DNA from: Gordonia sp. ABSL11-1
GTDB taxonomy: Bacteria; Actinomycetota; Actinomycetes; Mycobacteriales; Mycobacteriaceae
Direction of reading: 5' to 3'
Length of the DNA stretch: 64,000 bases
Assembly: GCF_030315685.1 (NCBI RefSeq)
Contig: NZ_JASXSI010000012.1
Location: 1-64,000, forward strand
Position 1 is the first letter of the stretch. Each line of letters opens with the position of its first letter. Below, piece after piece: positions 28,963 to 37,820 of this stretch. A program made the position numbers and the translations under genes. The notes under the pieces are model-generated. The model searched no databases, was not told where the DNA came from, and worked only from the letters and a program-made list of their open reading frames with translations.

Positions 28963-30310
28963 TCATGTCTGGCGACGGTTTGTTGTTGGTCCCCTCGCCG
29001 CGGACCCCGTGCGTCTCCTGGGGCTGCGGCGGGCTGTCTCAGGTGCTCGAGGGCACCATCTTGTGGATAAGGGATCAAAAAGGGGACCAGAGGGGCGGCA
29101 CGGGCGATCTCGTACACCTACAGTGACTGTGGAGCCTTGCTGCGAGGCGAGTCCCCCGGCCTTCGCCGAGCGGGCGAGGAAGGCGTTCGCCTGCTCTGCG
29201 GCTGATGCGAGGTGCCGGTCGTCGGGGTGCAGGTAGCCGCGGGTGGTTTCGACGGAGGCGTGGCCGAGGATGTTCCTGGAGGACGTGCAACGGGATGCCC
29301 GCGTCGGCCATCCACTTCGCGGCGGTGTGCCGGAGCCCGTGCAGGGTGAGATCGGGTAGTCCGAGATCCTCGGCGATCTGGTCCCAGTTCGTCGCGTCCC
29401 GCACGGTGGCGGTGGTGAGCGCCCCGCCTTTCGGCCCGACGAGCAGGTGGTCCTCCGGCTCCTTGCCCTCGGTGAGGCGATCAAGGATCGGTCGTAGCTT
29501 GTCGAAGATTCGGCGCTCCTTGCGGCCCTTGGTCTGCTTGGTGATGAGACCGCCCTTGCCGGGGTAGGTCTGCCGGGCGATGACGACGGGGTTCTTGTCG
29601 AAGCGCACGTCTCCGGTCTGGAGTCCGGAGACCTCGGAGGATCGCGCTGCCAGGAGCGCGGCGAGCATCACAAGTCCGAGTAGGACTGGTCGATTCTGCC
29701 GCAGGCGTCCGCGAGCTTCGTCAAGGTGCCCATATCGGGGATGGCGTGCGCGCGGCGATGCCTGCTCGGCAGGCTGGATTCGGAAGGCGTTGCGGTTCAG
29801 GCTGCGCTTGGCGCGGTTCTTGGCCGGGTTGATCGGGATGAGCCCATCGCGGACCGCTTCATCGAGCACGCGCGCGAGCGGGGCGATGGAGTTCTTGATC
29901 GTCGAGTCCCCGTGCCGCTTCTTCCAAGGCGTCGATCGTGCGGTCGATGACCCCGGCGGTGATCTGCGTGACCGGCAGGTGCCCGAGCGCGGGCAGCACG
30001 CGGAGCTTGAGCCCGTACCCGTAGGTCTCCCCGGTGGAGGTCGGGTCAAGCCCCCGCGCCCAGCGGTCGCCGATCGCGATGACGAACTCGGTGGAGATCT
30101 TCACACCGACCGGCGGGATGGGCTTGGGCTGCGCCCGCGGGAGCGGCTCAGCCTTCCGGGAGCCGGGGTCCTGCGGCGTCGAGGACGCGAACCGCGCACT
30201 CACCGGGGCGAAGATGCGATGCCCGCCCGGAAGCGGTGATCGGCCGAGCGCCTTGCACTGCTCGTGTCCGGCAAGGTAGGTCCGCTCGGGCGCCGTCCTG
30301 CGCCTCCTTC
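28963..30310 (-). pseudogene. Decayed second tyrosine integrase
   Basis: Integrase sequence is spread over three frames. An N-terminal part (about 29950-30120) reads GDRWARGLDPTSTGETYGYG; a middle and catalytic part (about 29290-29920) contains LARVLDEAVRDGLIPINPAK, RSSEVSGLQTGDV and LTLHGLRHTAAKWMADAG; and a C-terminal part (about 29110-29290) contains NILGHASVETTRGYLHPDDR with the Tyr. At least two frameshifts separate them. It is a different lineage from the element integrase. Its C-terminus faces the same tRNA-derived att region, so it probably belonged to an older element in the same site. Confidence 0.85.
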
Positions 30311-30321
30311 CATCGCCATCG

Positions 30322-30592
30322 CCCGTCGCCGAAGTCGTACTGCAGCCACAATCCCGGTCCACTCACCCACGGGCGGTGCACCCGCGTATTGCCCAGTCGC
30401 CATTGGGCTTTGACTTCCGCGACCGCACGCCGAGTGCTACGTTCAGTGCCGGTGAAACCGAGCGCAACGAGTTTCTCGTGAGCCTTGTCAGCGCGGATCT
30501 TGCCTTTCGACGTGCTCACCCAACGCTCGATCTGCGGGCTTGTCGGCGGACATGAAAAACTGCCCATGGGCGGGCACGAAAGTGCCCGCTGA
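30322..30592 (-). mobile_element. IS21-family remnant (istA 5' fragment and end)
   Basis: About 90 codons similar to the N-terminus of the IS21 transposase IstA (RWVSTSKGKIRADKAHEKL, ALGFTGTERSTRRAVAEVKA, LQYDFGDG with the first catalytic Asp). A terminal 20-bp palindrome (30570-30589, GCGGGCAC-GAAA-GTGCCCGC) is typical of the element end. The rest of istA and all of istB are missing; the fragment abuts the integrase remnant. It is inserted into the aldehyde dehydrogenase gene. Confidence 0.75.
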
Positions 30593-31855
30593 TGGATGGC
30601 GTCGTCCTCGTCGTCGTAGGGGATGACGGCGAGCACGGGACCGAAGACCTCGTCCTGCGCGATAGCGTAGTCGGGGTCGACGTCGGCGATGATGGTCGGC
30701 TGCACGTAGAAGCCGCGTTCGAGGGTGGGCTTGCCGCCTCCGGCGACGACGCGGGCGCCGTCCTTCTTCGCCTGCTCGATCATCGCCAGGATCCGATCGC
30801 GCTGGGCTGCGGAGATCTGCGGTCCCTGTCCGCAGTCTGGATCGAGCGGATCGCCGGGCTTGACCGCGTTGAACAGCTCGGCGGCGAACTGGACGCCTTC
30901 CTCATAGTGCTCGCGGGGCAGGAGGATCCGGCTGGGCAGCCCGCAGGCCTCGCCGGCGACCATGCACGACAGCGCGGCCGAGGCGGTGATTGCGGCCTTC
31001 CGGTCGCCGTCGGGCAGCACGATGTTCGCCGACTTGCCACCGAGCTCGAGCAGCCCTTTCTTGATGGTGTCGGAGGCTGCGCCATGATCTGCCGCCCGAC
31101 CTGGGTGGAGCCGGTGAGGGTGACCATGTCGACGCGCGGGTCCTCGCTGAGCTGCACGCTGGCGGACCGGTTACTGGAGGTGACAACGTTGACGACGCTG
31201 GCCGGGATGTCGGTGTGCTCGGCGATGAGCCGGCCGATCAGGATCGACCCCACGGTGCCTCCGGCGCCGCGCGCACGACGACCGTGTTGCTGGCCGCGAG
31301 AGCGGGGATGACCTTGGTGGTCCACAGCATGAAGCCGCAGTTCAAGGTCATGATCGCCGCGACGACGCCGATGCCCTCACGCTGGAGGATTCCGACACCA
31401 TCGGGCAGCGGCTGCTCGTACTCGTAGGTCTCGGCCAGCTCGGCCAGCTCGGCCAGCTCGGCCAGCTCGGCCATCTCGCGGACCCGTGGCAGGTGCGGGT
31501 CGAAGGTGCCGCGCAGGCTGGGGACCGGGAACCCGATCTCAGCCGTGTCGATGCGGCGGAGCTCGTCGGCGGCCGCGAGGATCGCGTCCCCGAGTTGCTC
31601 GATGCAGCGCCGGCGGAAGGCATGATCGGTCGCCCAGTCGGTCCCGTCGAATGCGCTCCGCGCTGCGGCGATCGCCCGGTCGGCATCCTCGATGCCCGCG
31701 TTGGCGGTGACCCCGAGCACTTCCTCGGTCGCCGGGTTGATGTTCGGGGAGGTGTTGCCGGATGCGGCGGCGACCAGCTGGCCGTCGATGAGCATCCGCT
31801 CTTCCCCGATCACCGGGGTCCGAGAGGAGACAGCTGTCTCTAGGGTGTCACTCAT
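30592..31855 (-). pseudogene. Aldehyde dehydrogenase, frameshifted and truncated by IS21
   Basis: The start MSDTLETAVSSRTPVIGEER at 31855 leads into an NAD-dependent aldehyde dehydrogenase. Frame one runs to about 31255 (LQREGIGVVAAIMTLNCGFM). Frame two carries GTVGSILIGRLIAEHTDIPA to TLTGSTQVGRQIMAQ (about 31085-31255). Frame three carries SCMVAGEACGLPSRILLPRE, including the catalytic Cys region, to AQDEVFGPVLAVIPYDDEDD at the IS21 junction. The C-terminal third is lost. An in-frame 9-bp tandem repeat expands an AEL motif near residue 130. Confidence 0.85.
31432..31476. repeat. 9-bp tandem repeat in the aldehyde dehydrogenase remnant
   Basis: CGGCCAGCT is repeated four times exactly plus one imperfect copy. 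On the coding strand this gives repeated AEL triplets. Slippage in a gene already out of frame is the simplest reading. Confidence 0.85.
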
Positions 31856-31892
31856 TTTCTTTCTCTCCGTTCTTGCCGGCCCATTCCGGCGG

Positions 31893-32506
31893 TTAGAGGT
31901 CTGCGGTGCCGCTCGGCGCCGAACGTCGCGTCGCGGCGGTGCTGACGGCGGGACCGGCGGGACCGGCGGGACCGGTTGGCTCGTCTGCCTCGATCCGCAC
32001 GGCGGTCATGACCCGGCCGAGGGCCAGGTACTGGGTCGCCACCATCGCGATCTCCACGATCTGTCGCTCGTTGAAGGTGGAAGCCAGCCGGGCGAAATCC
32101 TCATCGTCGACCTCGCCGTCGCGGACGAAGTCGATGACGAAGGACAGCGCCGCGGACTCCGCAGGACTGAACGCGGAGACCCGATCGCCGCCCGCGATGC
32201 TGGCGATCTGCTCCTCGCTGACGCCGAAGTGCCGCGAGAGCGGGACGTGCTGGTCCCACTCGTAGCGCTGCACGAGCGTGCCGACTTGCAGGATCACGAG
32301 TCCGCGCAGCGCTGCGGGGATCGAGAGGTCATAGACCACATCGCCTGCCCCACCCGGTTCCACTGGAGGAACGTCCCGGGTGAGGCGGCCATCAGTCCGT
32401 AGACCTTCAGCGGCGGCAGCTGTCGCATGGTCTCGGCGATCCGTGGGTCCGCCGTCTCCGGCCGGACATAGTCGATCCGAGCGGCGGGGGCGCCCGCCTC
32501 AGTCAT
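31893..32506 (-). pseudogene. Carboxymuconolactone decarboxylase-like protein with a frameshift
   Basis: The N-terminal part from ATG 32506 reads MTEAGAPAARIDYVRPETAD to LQWNRVGQAMW. Near 32340 the similarity moves to another frame and continues VVYDLSIPAALRGLVILQVG, YEWDQHVPLSRHFGV to the end. The YEWxxH pattern is typical of the CMD family (AhpD fold). A single-base change near 32335-32350 would restore a protein of about 200 aa, so recent decay or a sequencing error is possible. A 9-bp repeat (31948-31974, three copies) encodes GPAGPAGPA near the C-terminus. The start overlaps the SDR stop by 8 nt. Confidence 0.75.
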
Positions 32507-33332
32507 CGGCGTCCGTGCGCGCGGCGCTGTCCTGCTGCGGCAGGATCTGCGCGAGGCGTTCCTGCAGCTGCGAGACGATCCCCGCATAGGAGTCGCTGCC
32601 GAGCACCAGGCGCAGCGGTGCCGGATCCTGGTCGAGGGTCGCGATCACTGTGGCGGCCATCTTCGCGGGGTCGCCGATGATCGGGATGTTTCCGTCCTTG
32701 AGGACCCGCAGGAACGAGGCAGGGGTGCCGTCGTAGGCGGTCATCGGTTCGGCCAGCTGCAGGCTGCCGTGCGCGAACGAGGTCCGGGCGCCGCCAGGCG
32801 CGACAATCGTGACCTCGATGCCGAACGGGGCGACCTCCTCAGCGAGCGCCTCGGCGAAGCCTTCCACGCCCCACTTGCTGGCGTGGTAGATCGACCCTCC
32901 GGCGTTCGCGATCAGGCCGGCGACTGAGGAGAACTGGATGATCCGGCCGCCGGCCTGTGCGCGCAGATGCGGCAGCGCCGCCCGCACGGTCCAGATCGAT
33001 CCGAGCAGGTTCGTGGAGATCTGCTGCTCCACCTGCGTGTCCGTGAACTCCTCGGCTGCCCCGAACAGGCCGTAGCCGGCGTTCGCGACCACCGCGTCGA
33101 TGGGCCCGAGGGCAGCGAACGCCGCGTCCACGACCGAGCGGATCTGCGCGGCATCGGTCACGTCGGCGTAACCGACCCACAGCGCGTCGCCGTACTGGCC
33201 CTTGAGGTCGTCGACCGACCCGGCCCTGCGGACCGTGCCGGCGACCCGCCCCCCGCCGGCGAGGATCTGCTCGCTCAGCTGCCGGCCGAAGCCGCTGTTG
33301 ATACCCGTGATGAACCAAGTGCGCTCTGTCAT
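32499..33332 (-). CDS. Short-chain dehydrogenase/reductase
   Basis: 277 aa. Cofactor motif TGINSGFG (residues 9-16), NAG at 84-86, catalytic Ser near 136 and Y149-x3-K153 (YHASK). The family performs NAD(P)-dependent oxidoreduction. The close CMD-like and ALDH genes downstream suggest a catabolic operon whose other members have decayed. It is transcribed divergently from the XRE regulator with 103 bp between starts, so that regulator probably controls it. The frame is open further upstream, but MTERTWFITG is the family-like start. Confidence 0.88.
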   Translation of the reverse strand: MTERTWFITGINSGFGRQLSEQILAGGGRVAGTVRRAGSVDDLKGQYGDALWVGYADVTDAAQIRSVVDAAFAALGPIDAVVANAGYGLFGAAEEFTDTQVEQQISTNLLGSIWTVRAALPHLRAQAGGRIIQFSSVAGLIANAGGSIYHASKWGVEGFAEALAEEVAPFGIEVTIVAPGGARTSFAHGSLQLAEPMTAYDGTPASFLRVLKDGNIPIIGDPAKMAATVIATLDQDPAPLRLVLGSDSYAGIVSQLQERLAQILPQQDSAARTDADD

Positions 33333-33435
33333 GAAAGCATCGTCAGGCGCACGTGGGCGCGCGCGGCAGACCGGGATTATCCCTGGTAAAAACGGGGCCC
33401 CTGACGACGACCCCACACGATCTACCGTGGGAGGT

Positions 33436-34242
33436 ATGGACAACGCACTCGGCGACTTCCTTCGTGCCCGCCGCGAACTGGTCACCCCGCAGGAGGCGGG
33501 CCTGACGGGTGGCGGGGTGCGCCGTGTCCCTGGTCTGCGCCGTGAGGAGGTTGCGATGCTCGCCGGGATCAGCGCCGAGTACTACGCGCGCCTCGAACGG
33601 GGCCGAGACCGCACGCCCTCGCCACAGGTCGTCACGGCGCTCGCACGTGTCCTGCATCTCGATGCGGAGAGCACCGAGTACCTCATGGGGCTCGCGGGTC
33701 GCACCCAGACTTCGAGCGTCGGGTCAGCGGAGGGGCCGGTGCCGCACGGACTCGATCAGCTGCTGCGGACGCTCAGCATCCCGGCGATGATCCTGAATCG
33801 CTACTGCGACGTGCTCGCCGCGAACGCCGCCGCACAAGCGCTCTCGGCCGGCATGCGTCCGGGCCTCAACCGGATCCGCTGGGAGTTCCTCGATCCTGAG
33901 GCGCGTCGCAGCAACCCCGACTGGCAGCGGTCCGCTGCGGCGGCGATCGCGCATCTTCGTGCGCAGACCCGCACCGGTATCTCGGACGATCGCTTCCACC
34001 AGCTCGTCGGCGAGCTCACTGTTAACAGCGATGACTTCCGGCGGCTCTGGGCGCGCCACGACGTCCATACCGCCACCGGCGGAGTCGTCACCATCAACCA
34101 CCCCACCGCAGGGCCGCTCCGACTCCTCACCGAGAAGTTCGCCTACACCGGCAACGGTGGCCTCGAACTCCTTCTCTTCCACCCGGAGGCGGGAAGCCGC
34201 ACCGCCAAAGTGGTCGCCGCACTCATCGAGCATCAGGACTGA
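33436..34242 (+). CDS. XRE-family regulator with MmyB-like ligand-binding domain
   Basis: 268 aa, ATG with GGGAGGT immediately upstream. The N-terminal helix-turn-helix (about 28-80) includes VPGLRREEVAMLAGISAEYY and LERGRDRTPSPQVVTALARV. The C-terminal half is the MmyB/MltR-like domain (LDQLLRTLSIPAMILNRYCDVLAANAAA; FRRLWARHDV; HPTAGPLRLLTEKF). Such proteins commonly sit divergent to an SDR, as here, and regulate it in response to a small ligand. Confidence 0.88.
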   Translation: MDNALGDFLRARRELVTPQEAGLTGGGVRRVPGLRREEVAMLAGISAEYYARLERGRDRTPSPQVVTALARVLHLDAESTEYLMGLAGRTQTSSVGSAEGPVPHGLDQLLRTLSIPAMILNRYCDVLAANAAAQALSAGMRPGLNRIRWEFLDPEARRSNPDWQRSAAAAIAHLRAQTRTGISDDRFHQLVGELTVNSDDFRRLWARHDVHTATGGVVTINHPTAGPLRLLTEKFAYTGNGGLELLLFHPEAGSRTAKVVAALIEHQD

Positions 34243-34864
34243 GTGCGACCAAAGGCGGGTCAGAGCCTCTCGTCAGAGTCTCGATCACCGAAGCAGCCGG
34301 CCCTGCGACGCGTGCGGTAGCCGGTGCAGGCCCACACAAATGCACGCGTTCGGCGTCGTCGGCCTGGCCGGCGGCTTGGCGTAACGCCCCGGGCGAGGTG
34401 TGATGGACGGCCGGGTAGGCGGCCGGCGCGTTGCAGTGGCTCACCCGTGCGTTCCGGGGCCAGACAGGCGGATTTCAGTCGCCGCATGGTGCGCCTGTCG
34501 ATTGATGGGCTGTATGTCATCCCTTCGCCGCACTGAGCAGCGGCCACACGTGGCCGACCATGGGTAGCTGACCTGGCGCAATGGACACAGCCGCTGTCTG
34601 TGCGCCGACTGCGGGTTGCTCGGCCCCGTTGAACGGTCATGTTGCTTCCGAATGAACAGATGAGTTGTTGCTCAAGTGAATGTCTCCCGACCAAAGGTGG
34701 CCTGGGCAGCCATATACCTGGCTCCCAGGTTAGTGAGAGCGCGCTCGCGGGTGAGCCCGTCGGTGTTGCGGCTCGGTGCATGGCAGCCGGTGTACCGTAG
34801 GCCTTTTTCGATACCTTTGATGAAAGTAGATCGCTGGTGGATGGAAGCACGTGGAGGAGCGTCA
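34243..34864. other. 622-bp intergenic region with one short inverted repeat
   Basis: I see no convincing gene; open frames here lack family similarity and good starts. An inverted repeat ACCTGG-CTC-CCAGGT at 34716-34730 lies about 135 bp before the amidohydrolase start and may be a regulator site. Confidence 0.5.
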
Positions 34865-35953
34865 ATGGATGAGATGGCCATCCGCAACGTGCGTGTATTC
34901 GACGATGGTGTGCTCGGGCCGCCGACCGATGTCTTCATTGCGGACGGGCGGATCGTCTCGTTCGGCGGCGGGAGCGCGAATGACGCGTCGGAGGGCGGCG
35001 TACTCCTCCCTGGTCTCATCGACACACATGTGCATGTGAGTTCGAAGCAGCAGTTGCTCGCCTACGGCAGGTGGGGGGTGACCACGGCGCTCGACATGGG
35101 AACGCCGGACTGGTCGATGACGCGCGCACTCCGCGACGAGGGCGGAGTGGCTTCCCTCCTCAGTGCCGGCGCTGTCGCCTGCGCGCCAAGGGGGACAGCT
35201 GTTCGCAAGATGGGCTACCCCCCGTCGAGTGCGGTGTCAGGTCCGGGTGACGCTGCCCGGTTCGTTGCTGAGCGCGTCGCAGACGGAGTCGATTACATCA
35301 AAGTCGTGCTCGAGGACAAGCGGCTCTTTTTCCAGCCGGATCCGCTGGATGAGACAACGGTGACGGCGATCGTGGGAGAGGCACATCGAGCAGGCCTTCT
35401 CGTGTGCGTGCACGCCACCTCGGTCAATAGTTTCGGTATCGCGGCTCGTTCCGGCGCTGACGTGCTCACCCATACCCCCGTCACCGACCAGATCACGAGC
35501 GCACTGGCTGCCGATCTCGCGGAGCGGGTCATTGCCGTGTCACCGACCCTGATCATGATGAAGAAACTCGTCGAACGTTTCCCGCTACCCGTGAAACCGA
35601 AGAGCATCCGCTATGCCAACGCAATCGCGTCGGTGGTCGAACTTCACGCCGCCGGCGTGGCCATCCTTGCCGGCACCGATGCCAACAGTGATCCGGCAGC
35701 CCCGAATACCATTGAGCATGGAGCGGGGATGCACGAAGAACTTGCCCTCCTTGTCGACGCTGGCCTCTCCCCGGCGGAGGCGCTGCTGACCGCCACCGCT
35801 GCTGCCGCCGACACCTTCCGCCTCTCCGACCGAGGCAGAATCCGCGAGGGCCTCCGTGCCGATCTGCTGCTCGTCGACGGAGATCCCACTCGAAACATCC
35901 TCGATACACAGAACATCCGCGGCGTCTGGGTCGGAGGTCGGGAAGTCCGTTGA
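34865..35953 (+). CDS. Metal-dependent amidohydrolase (imidazolonepropionase-like)
   Basis: 362 aa, ATG preceded by GGAGGAG. The full binuclear metal set is visible: H55-x-H57 (IDTHVHV), K146 (YIKVV, the carboxylated Lys), H183 (CVHAT), H203 (LTHTP) and D272 (AGTDAN). It hydrolyses an amide, lactone or similar cyclic bond; the substrate is unknown. It lies between two regulator genes in the catabolic island. The C-terminal GRIREGLRADLLLVDGDP is standard for the family. Confidence 0.88.
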   Translation: MDEMAIRNVRVFDDGVLGPPTDVFIADGRIVSFGGGSANDASEGGVLLPGLIDTHVHVSSKQQLLAYGRWGVTTALDMGTPDWSMTRALRDEGGVASLLSAGAVACAPRGTAVRKMGYPPSSAVSGPGDAARFVAERVADGVDYIKVVLEDKRLFFQPDPLDETTVTAIVGEAHRAGLLVCVHATSVNSFGIAARSGADVLTHTPVTDQITSALAADLAERVIAVSPTLIMMKKLVERFPLPVKPKSIRYANAIASVVELHAAGVAILAGTDANSDPAAPNTIEHGAGMHEELALLVDAGLSPAEALLTATAAAADTFRLSDRGRIREGLRADLLLVDGDPTRNILDTQNIRGVWVGGREVR

Positions 35954-36069
35954 CGGGCAGCCCGACCCGGACCCGTCTCGGTCCCCAAGGACGGTAGATG
36001 CACTTCCGGCGTCTCGATCGTCCACCCGCTGCGCCCTCGCCGCCTTCTTCACCGTCACGGGCGTGGGCA

Positions 36070-36705
36070 TCAGTGCCGGACGACAGCAATTTCGTCGAGC
36101 ATGGACGCCATCCCGTCGAGGAACCCGTGAGGATCGTCGAGGCCAAACGCCGTGCGTTGCAGCACGAAGCCGTGGAGAAGGGCCATGACAACCCGCGTGG
36201 TTTGTTCAAGGTCAATGCTGTTGGCCACGTTTCCTTGCTCTTGTCCGCGGCGTAGCGCTTCGATCATCCGACCGCGCATGGCTTCGAAGCCTTGCTCGGC
36301 TCGGCTTCGCAATGTCTCATTGCGCAACAACTCGGCCCAAGCCTGTACCGCGCAGCGCAGTAGCTCTTCGATGGGAACCGCGTCTCCTGCGGCATCGACG
36401 CTCACCGTGTCGCCGGCGCGCGAGACCGCGGCGCGGATCAGGTCCGAGACCGCGAGAGCTTCTCCCTGCTCGACGGCGCGCTCCAACGGCTGGAAAATCA
36501 CGTGGAAAGCGTCTCCCGCGATCTCGAGGATGATCTCTTCCTTGCTGGAGAAGTAGCGGTACGGAGCGCCGATCGAGACGCCCGCTTCGGCGGCGATATC
36601 CGGCATGGAGCTCTGGTGGAACCCATCCCGCGAGAAGCATCGGCGCGCGGCCGCGACGATCTGTGCGCGCCGGGCGGCCCTGCGTTCGTCGGTGAGTCTT
36701 GGCAT
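36070..36705 (-). CDS. TetR-family repressor of the divergent catabolic genes
   Basis: 211 aa. N-terminal HTH (about 14-60: IVAAARRCFSRDGFHQSSMP, AAEAGVSIGAPYRYFSSKEE) and a helical ligand-binding domain. It is divergent from the dihydroxyphthalate-decarboxylase-like gene. Two matching 16-bp palindromes in the shared 116-bp region are almost certainly its operators. Confidence 0.9.
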   Translation of the reverse strand: MPRLTDERRAARRAQIVAAARRCFSRDGFHQSSMPDIAAEAGVSIGAPYRYFSSKEEIILEIAGDAFHVIFQPLERAVEQGEALAVSDLIRAAVSRAGDTVSVDAAGDAVPIEELLRCAVQAWAELLRNETLRSRAEQGFEAMRGRMIEALRRGQEQGNVANSIDLEQTTRVVMALLHGFVLQRTAFGLDDPHGFLDGMASMLDEIAVVRH

Positions 36706-36735
36706 CCGTTCCTCCTCAACCCCATCTTCTCATAG

Positions 36736-36751
36736 GTGAACGGACGTTCGC
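36736..36751. promoter_or_regulatory. TetR operator 1
   Basis: GTGAACGGACGTTCGC, with a perfect GAACG/CGTTC palindrome around GA. It lies immediately upstream of the TTGACA -35 box. Confidence 0.7.
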
Positions 36752-36752
36752 C

Positions 36753-36781
36753 TTGACATCGGCGGGAGACGCGCTCAGGCT
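36753..36781 (+). promoter_or_regulatory. Promoter between the two TetR operators
   Basis: TTGACA (36753-36758) and CAGGCT (36776-36781) with a 17-nt spacer. It is sandwiched between operator 1 and operator 2, so TetR binding would block it. Confidence 0.6.
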
Positions 36782-36786
36782 CTTTG

Positions 36787-36802
36787 GTGAATGAACATTC
36801 GC
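36787..36802. promoter_or_regulatory. TetR operator 2
   Basis: GTGAATGAACATTCGC, perfect GAATG/CATTC palindrome around AA. It matches operator 1 at 13 of 16 positions and is 51 bp downstream, just past the -10 box. Confidence 0.7.
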
Positions 36803-36821
36803 GGAATGAGAGGGCACTGAG

Positions 36822-37820
36822 ATGAATGAGCTGCCACTACGCATCGGGGGTTACCGCTACGAGCACACTCGGGCGTTGTTCGATGGAAAGATCCCTATCG
36901 ACGGTGTCCAGCCGACGTTCGTGTCGTCGGCGTTGATCTCGGATGTGTTCGAGCAGATGGCCGGCGGCGAGCTGGATGTCGCGGAGTACGGGTTCACGTA
37001 CTTCTTGCGGAGTTGGGACACCCCGGAGTCGCCGTTGGTCGCATTGCCGATCTTCCCGAACCGCAATTTCCGGCACGAGGCCTTGTTTGTGTCCGAGCGC
37101 AGCGGCATCGGGCGCCCCGAGGACCTCGCTGGGAAGACGATCGGGGAGTTTGCGCTGTGGGGCCATGATCCGGGCGTGTGGATGAAGGGCATCCTCGCGG
37201 ACGAGTACGGCGTGACGCCGGAGCAGTGCCGATGGGTGATCGGGGGCACGGACTTCCCGATCCCATCATTCGACTGGATTCCCCAGCCAGTGCCGGACGG
37301 CGTCGATGTTCGGCATGCGCCAGAGGATGCCACCCTGGCGGACATGCTGGAGTCGGGAGAGATCGACGCGCTTCTGTCGGTCGACGTTCCGAAGGCGTTG
37401 CTGAACGGATCGACGACGATCCGGCGTCTCTTCCCCGACTATCCGAGCGTAGAGCGCGATTACTACCACCGCACCGGCGTCCACCCGATGATGCATGTGG
37501 TCGCGATTCGCCGTGAGATCGTCGCTGAGCATCCCGAGGTCGCGCGCGCGCTCTATGACGCCTACTGCACCGACAAGGATCGGCTTCAGGACTATTACCG
37601 CGACCAAGCGTCGAAGCAGCACATGGGTGTCATCACTCCGTGGTTCAGTGCCTTGTTCGAGGAAAACCGGCGCGTGCTGGGTGAGGACTGGTGGCCGTAC
37701 GGTGTCGAACGCAATCGCAAGGCCGTCGACACCTTCCTGCGTTATCACCACGAGCAAGGCCTGTCCCGAACGCTGCTCACCAGCGATGACATCTTCACCC
37801 CCACCCTCTTGGACACCTGA
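36822..37820 (+). CDS. 4,5-dihydroxyphthalate decarboxylase-like protein
   Basis: 332 aa. It has the periplasmic-binding-protein-like fold sequence pattern of the Pht5 family: RIGGYRYEHTRALFDG, ELDVAEYGFTYFLRSWD, RPEDLAGKTIGEFALWGHDP, HPMMHVVAIRREIVAEHPEV. There is no signal peptide, so it is cytoplasmic and more likely an enzyme than a transporter subunit. By family it would decarboxylate a dihydroxy aromatic acid; the exact substrate is unknown. It is the first gene after the TetR-controlled promoter, and its stop overlaps the next start (TGATG). Confidence 0.8.
   Translation: MNELPLRIGGYRYEHTRALFDGKIPIDGVQPTFVSSALISDVFEQMAGGELDVAEYGFTYFLRSWDTPESPLVALPIFPNRNFRHEALFVSERSGIGRPEDLAGKTIGEFALWGHDPGVWMKGILADEYGVTPEQCRWVIGGTDFPIPSFDWIPQPVPDGVDVRHAPEDATLADMLESGEIDALLSVDVPKALLNGSTTIRRLFPDYPSVERDYYHRTGVHPMMHVVAIRREIVAEHPEVARALYDAYCTDKDRLQDYYRDQASKQHMGVITPWFSALFEENRRVLGEDWWPYGVERNRKAVDTFLRYHHEQGLSRTLLTSDDIFTPTLLDT

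Noticed and set aside
34260..34865. 201-codon minus-strand frame between the XRE regulator and the amidohydrolase
   Set aside because: Composition is low-complexity and Arg/Ser-rich with no recognisable domain; it covers the amidohydrolase upstream region.
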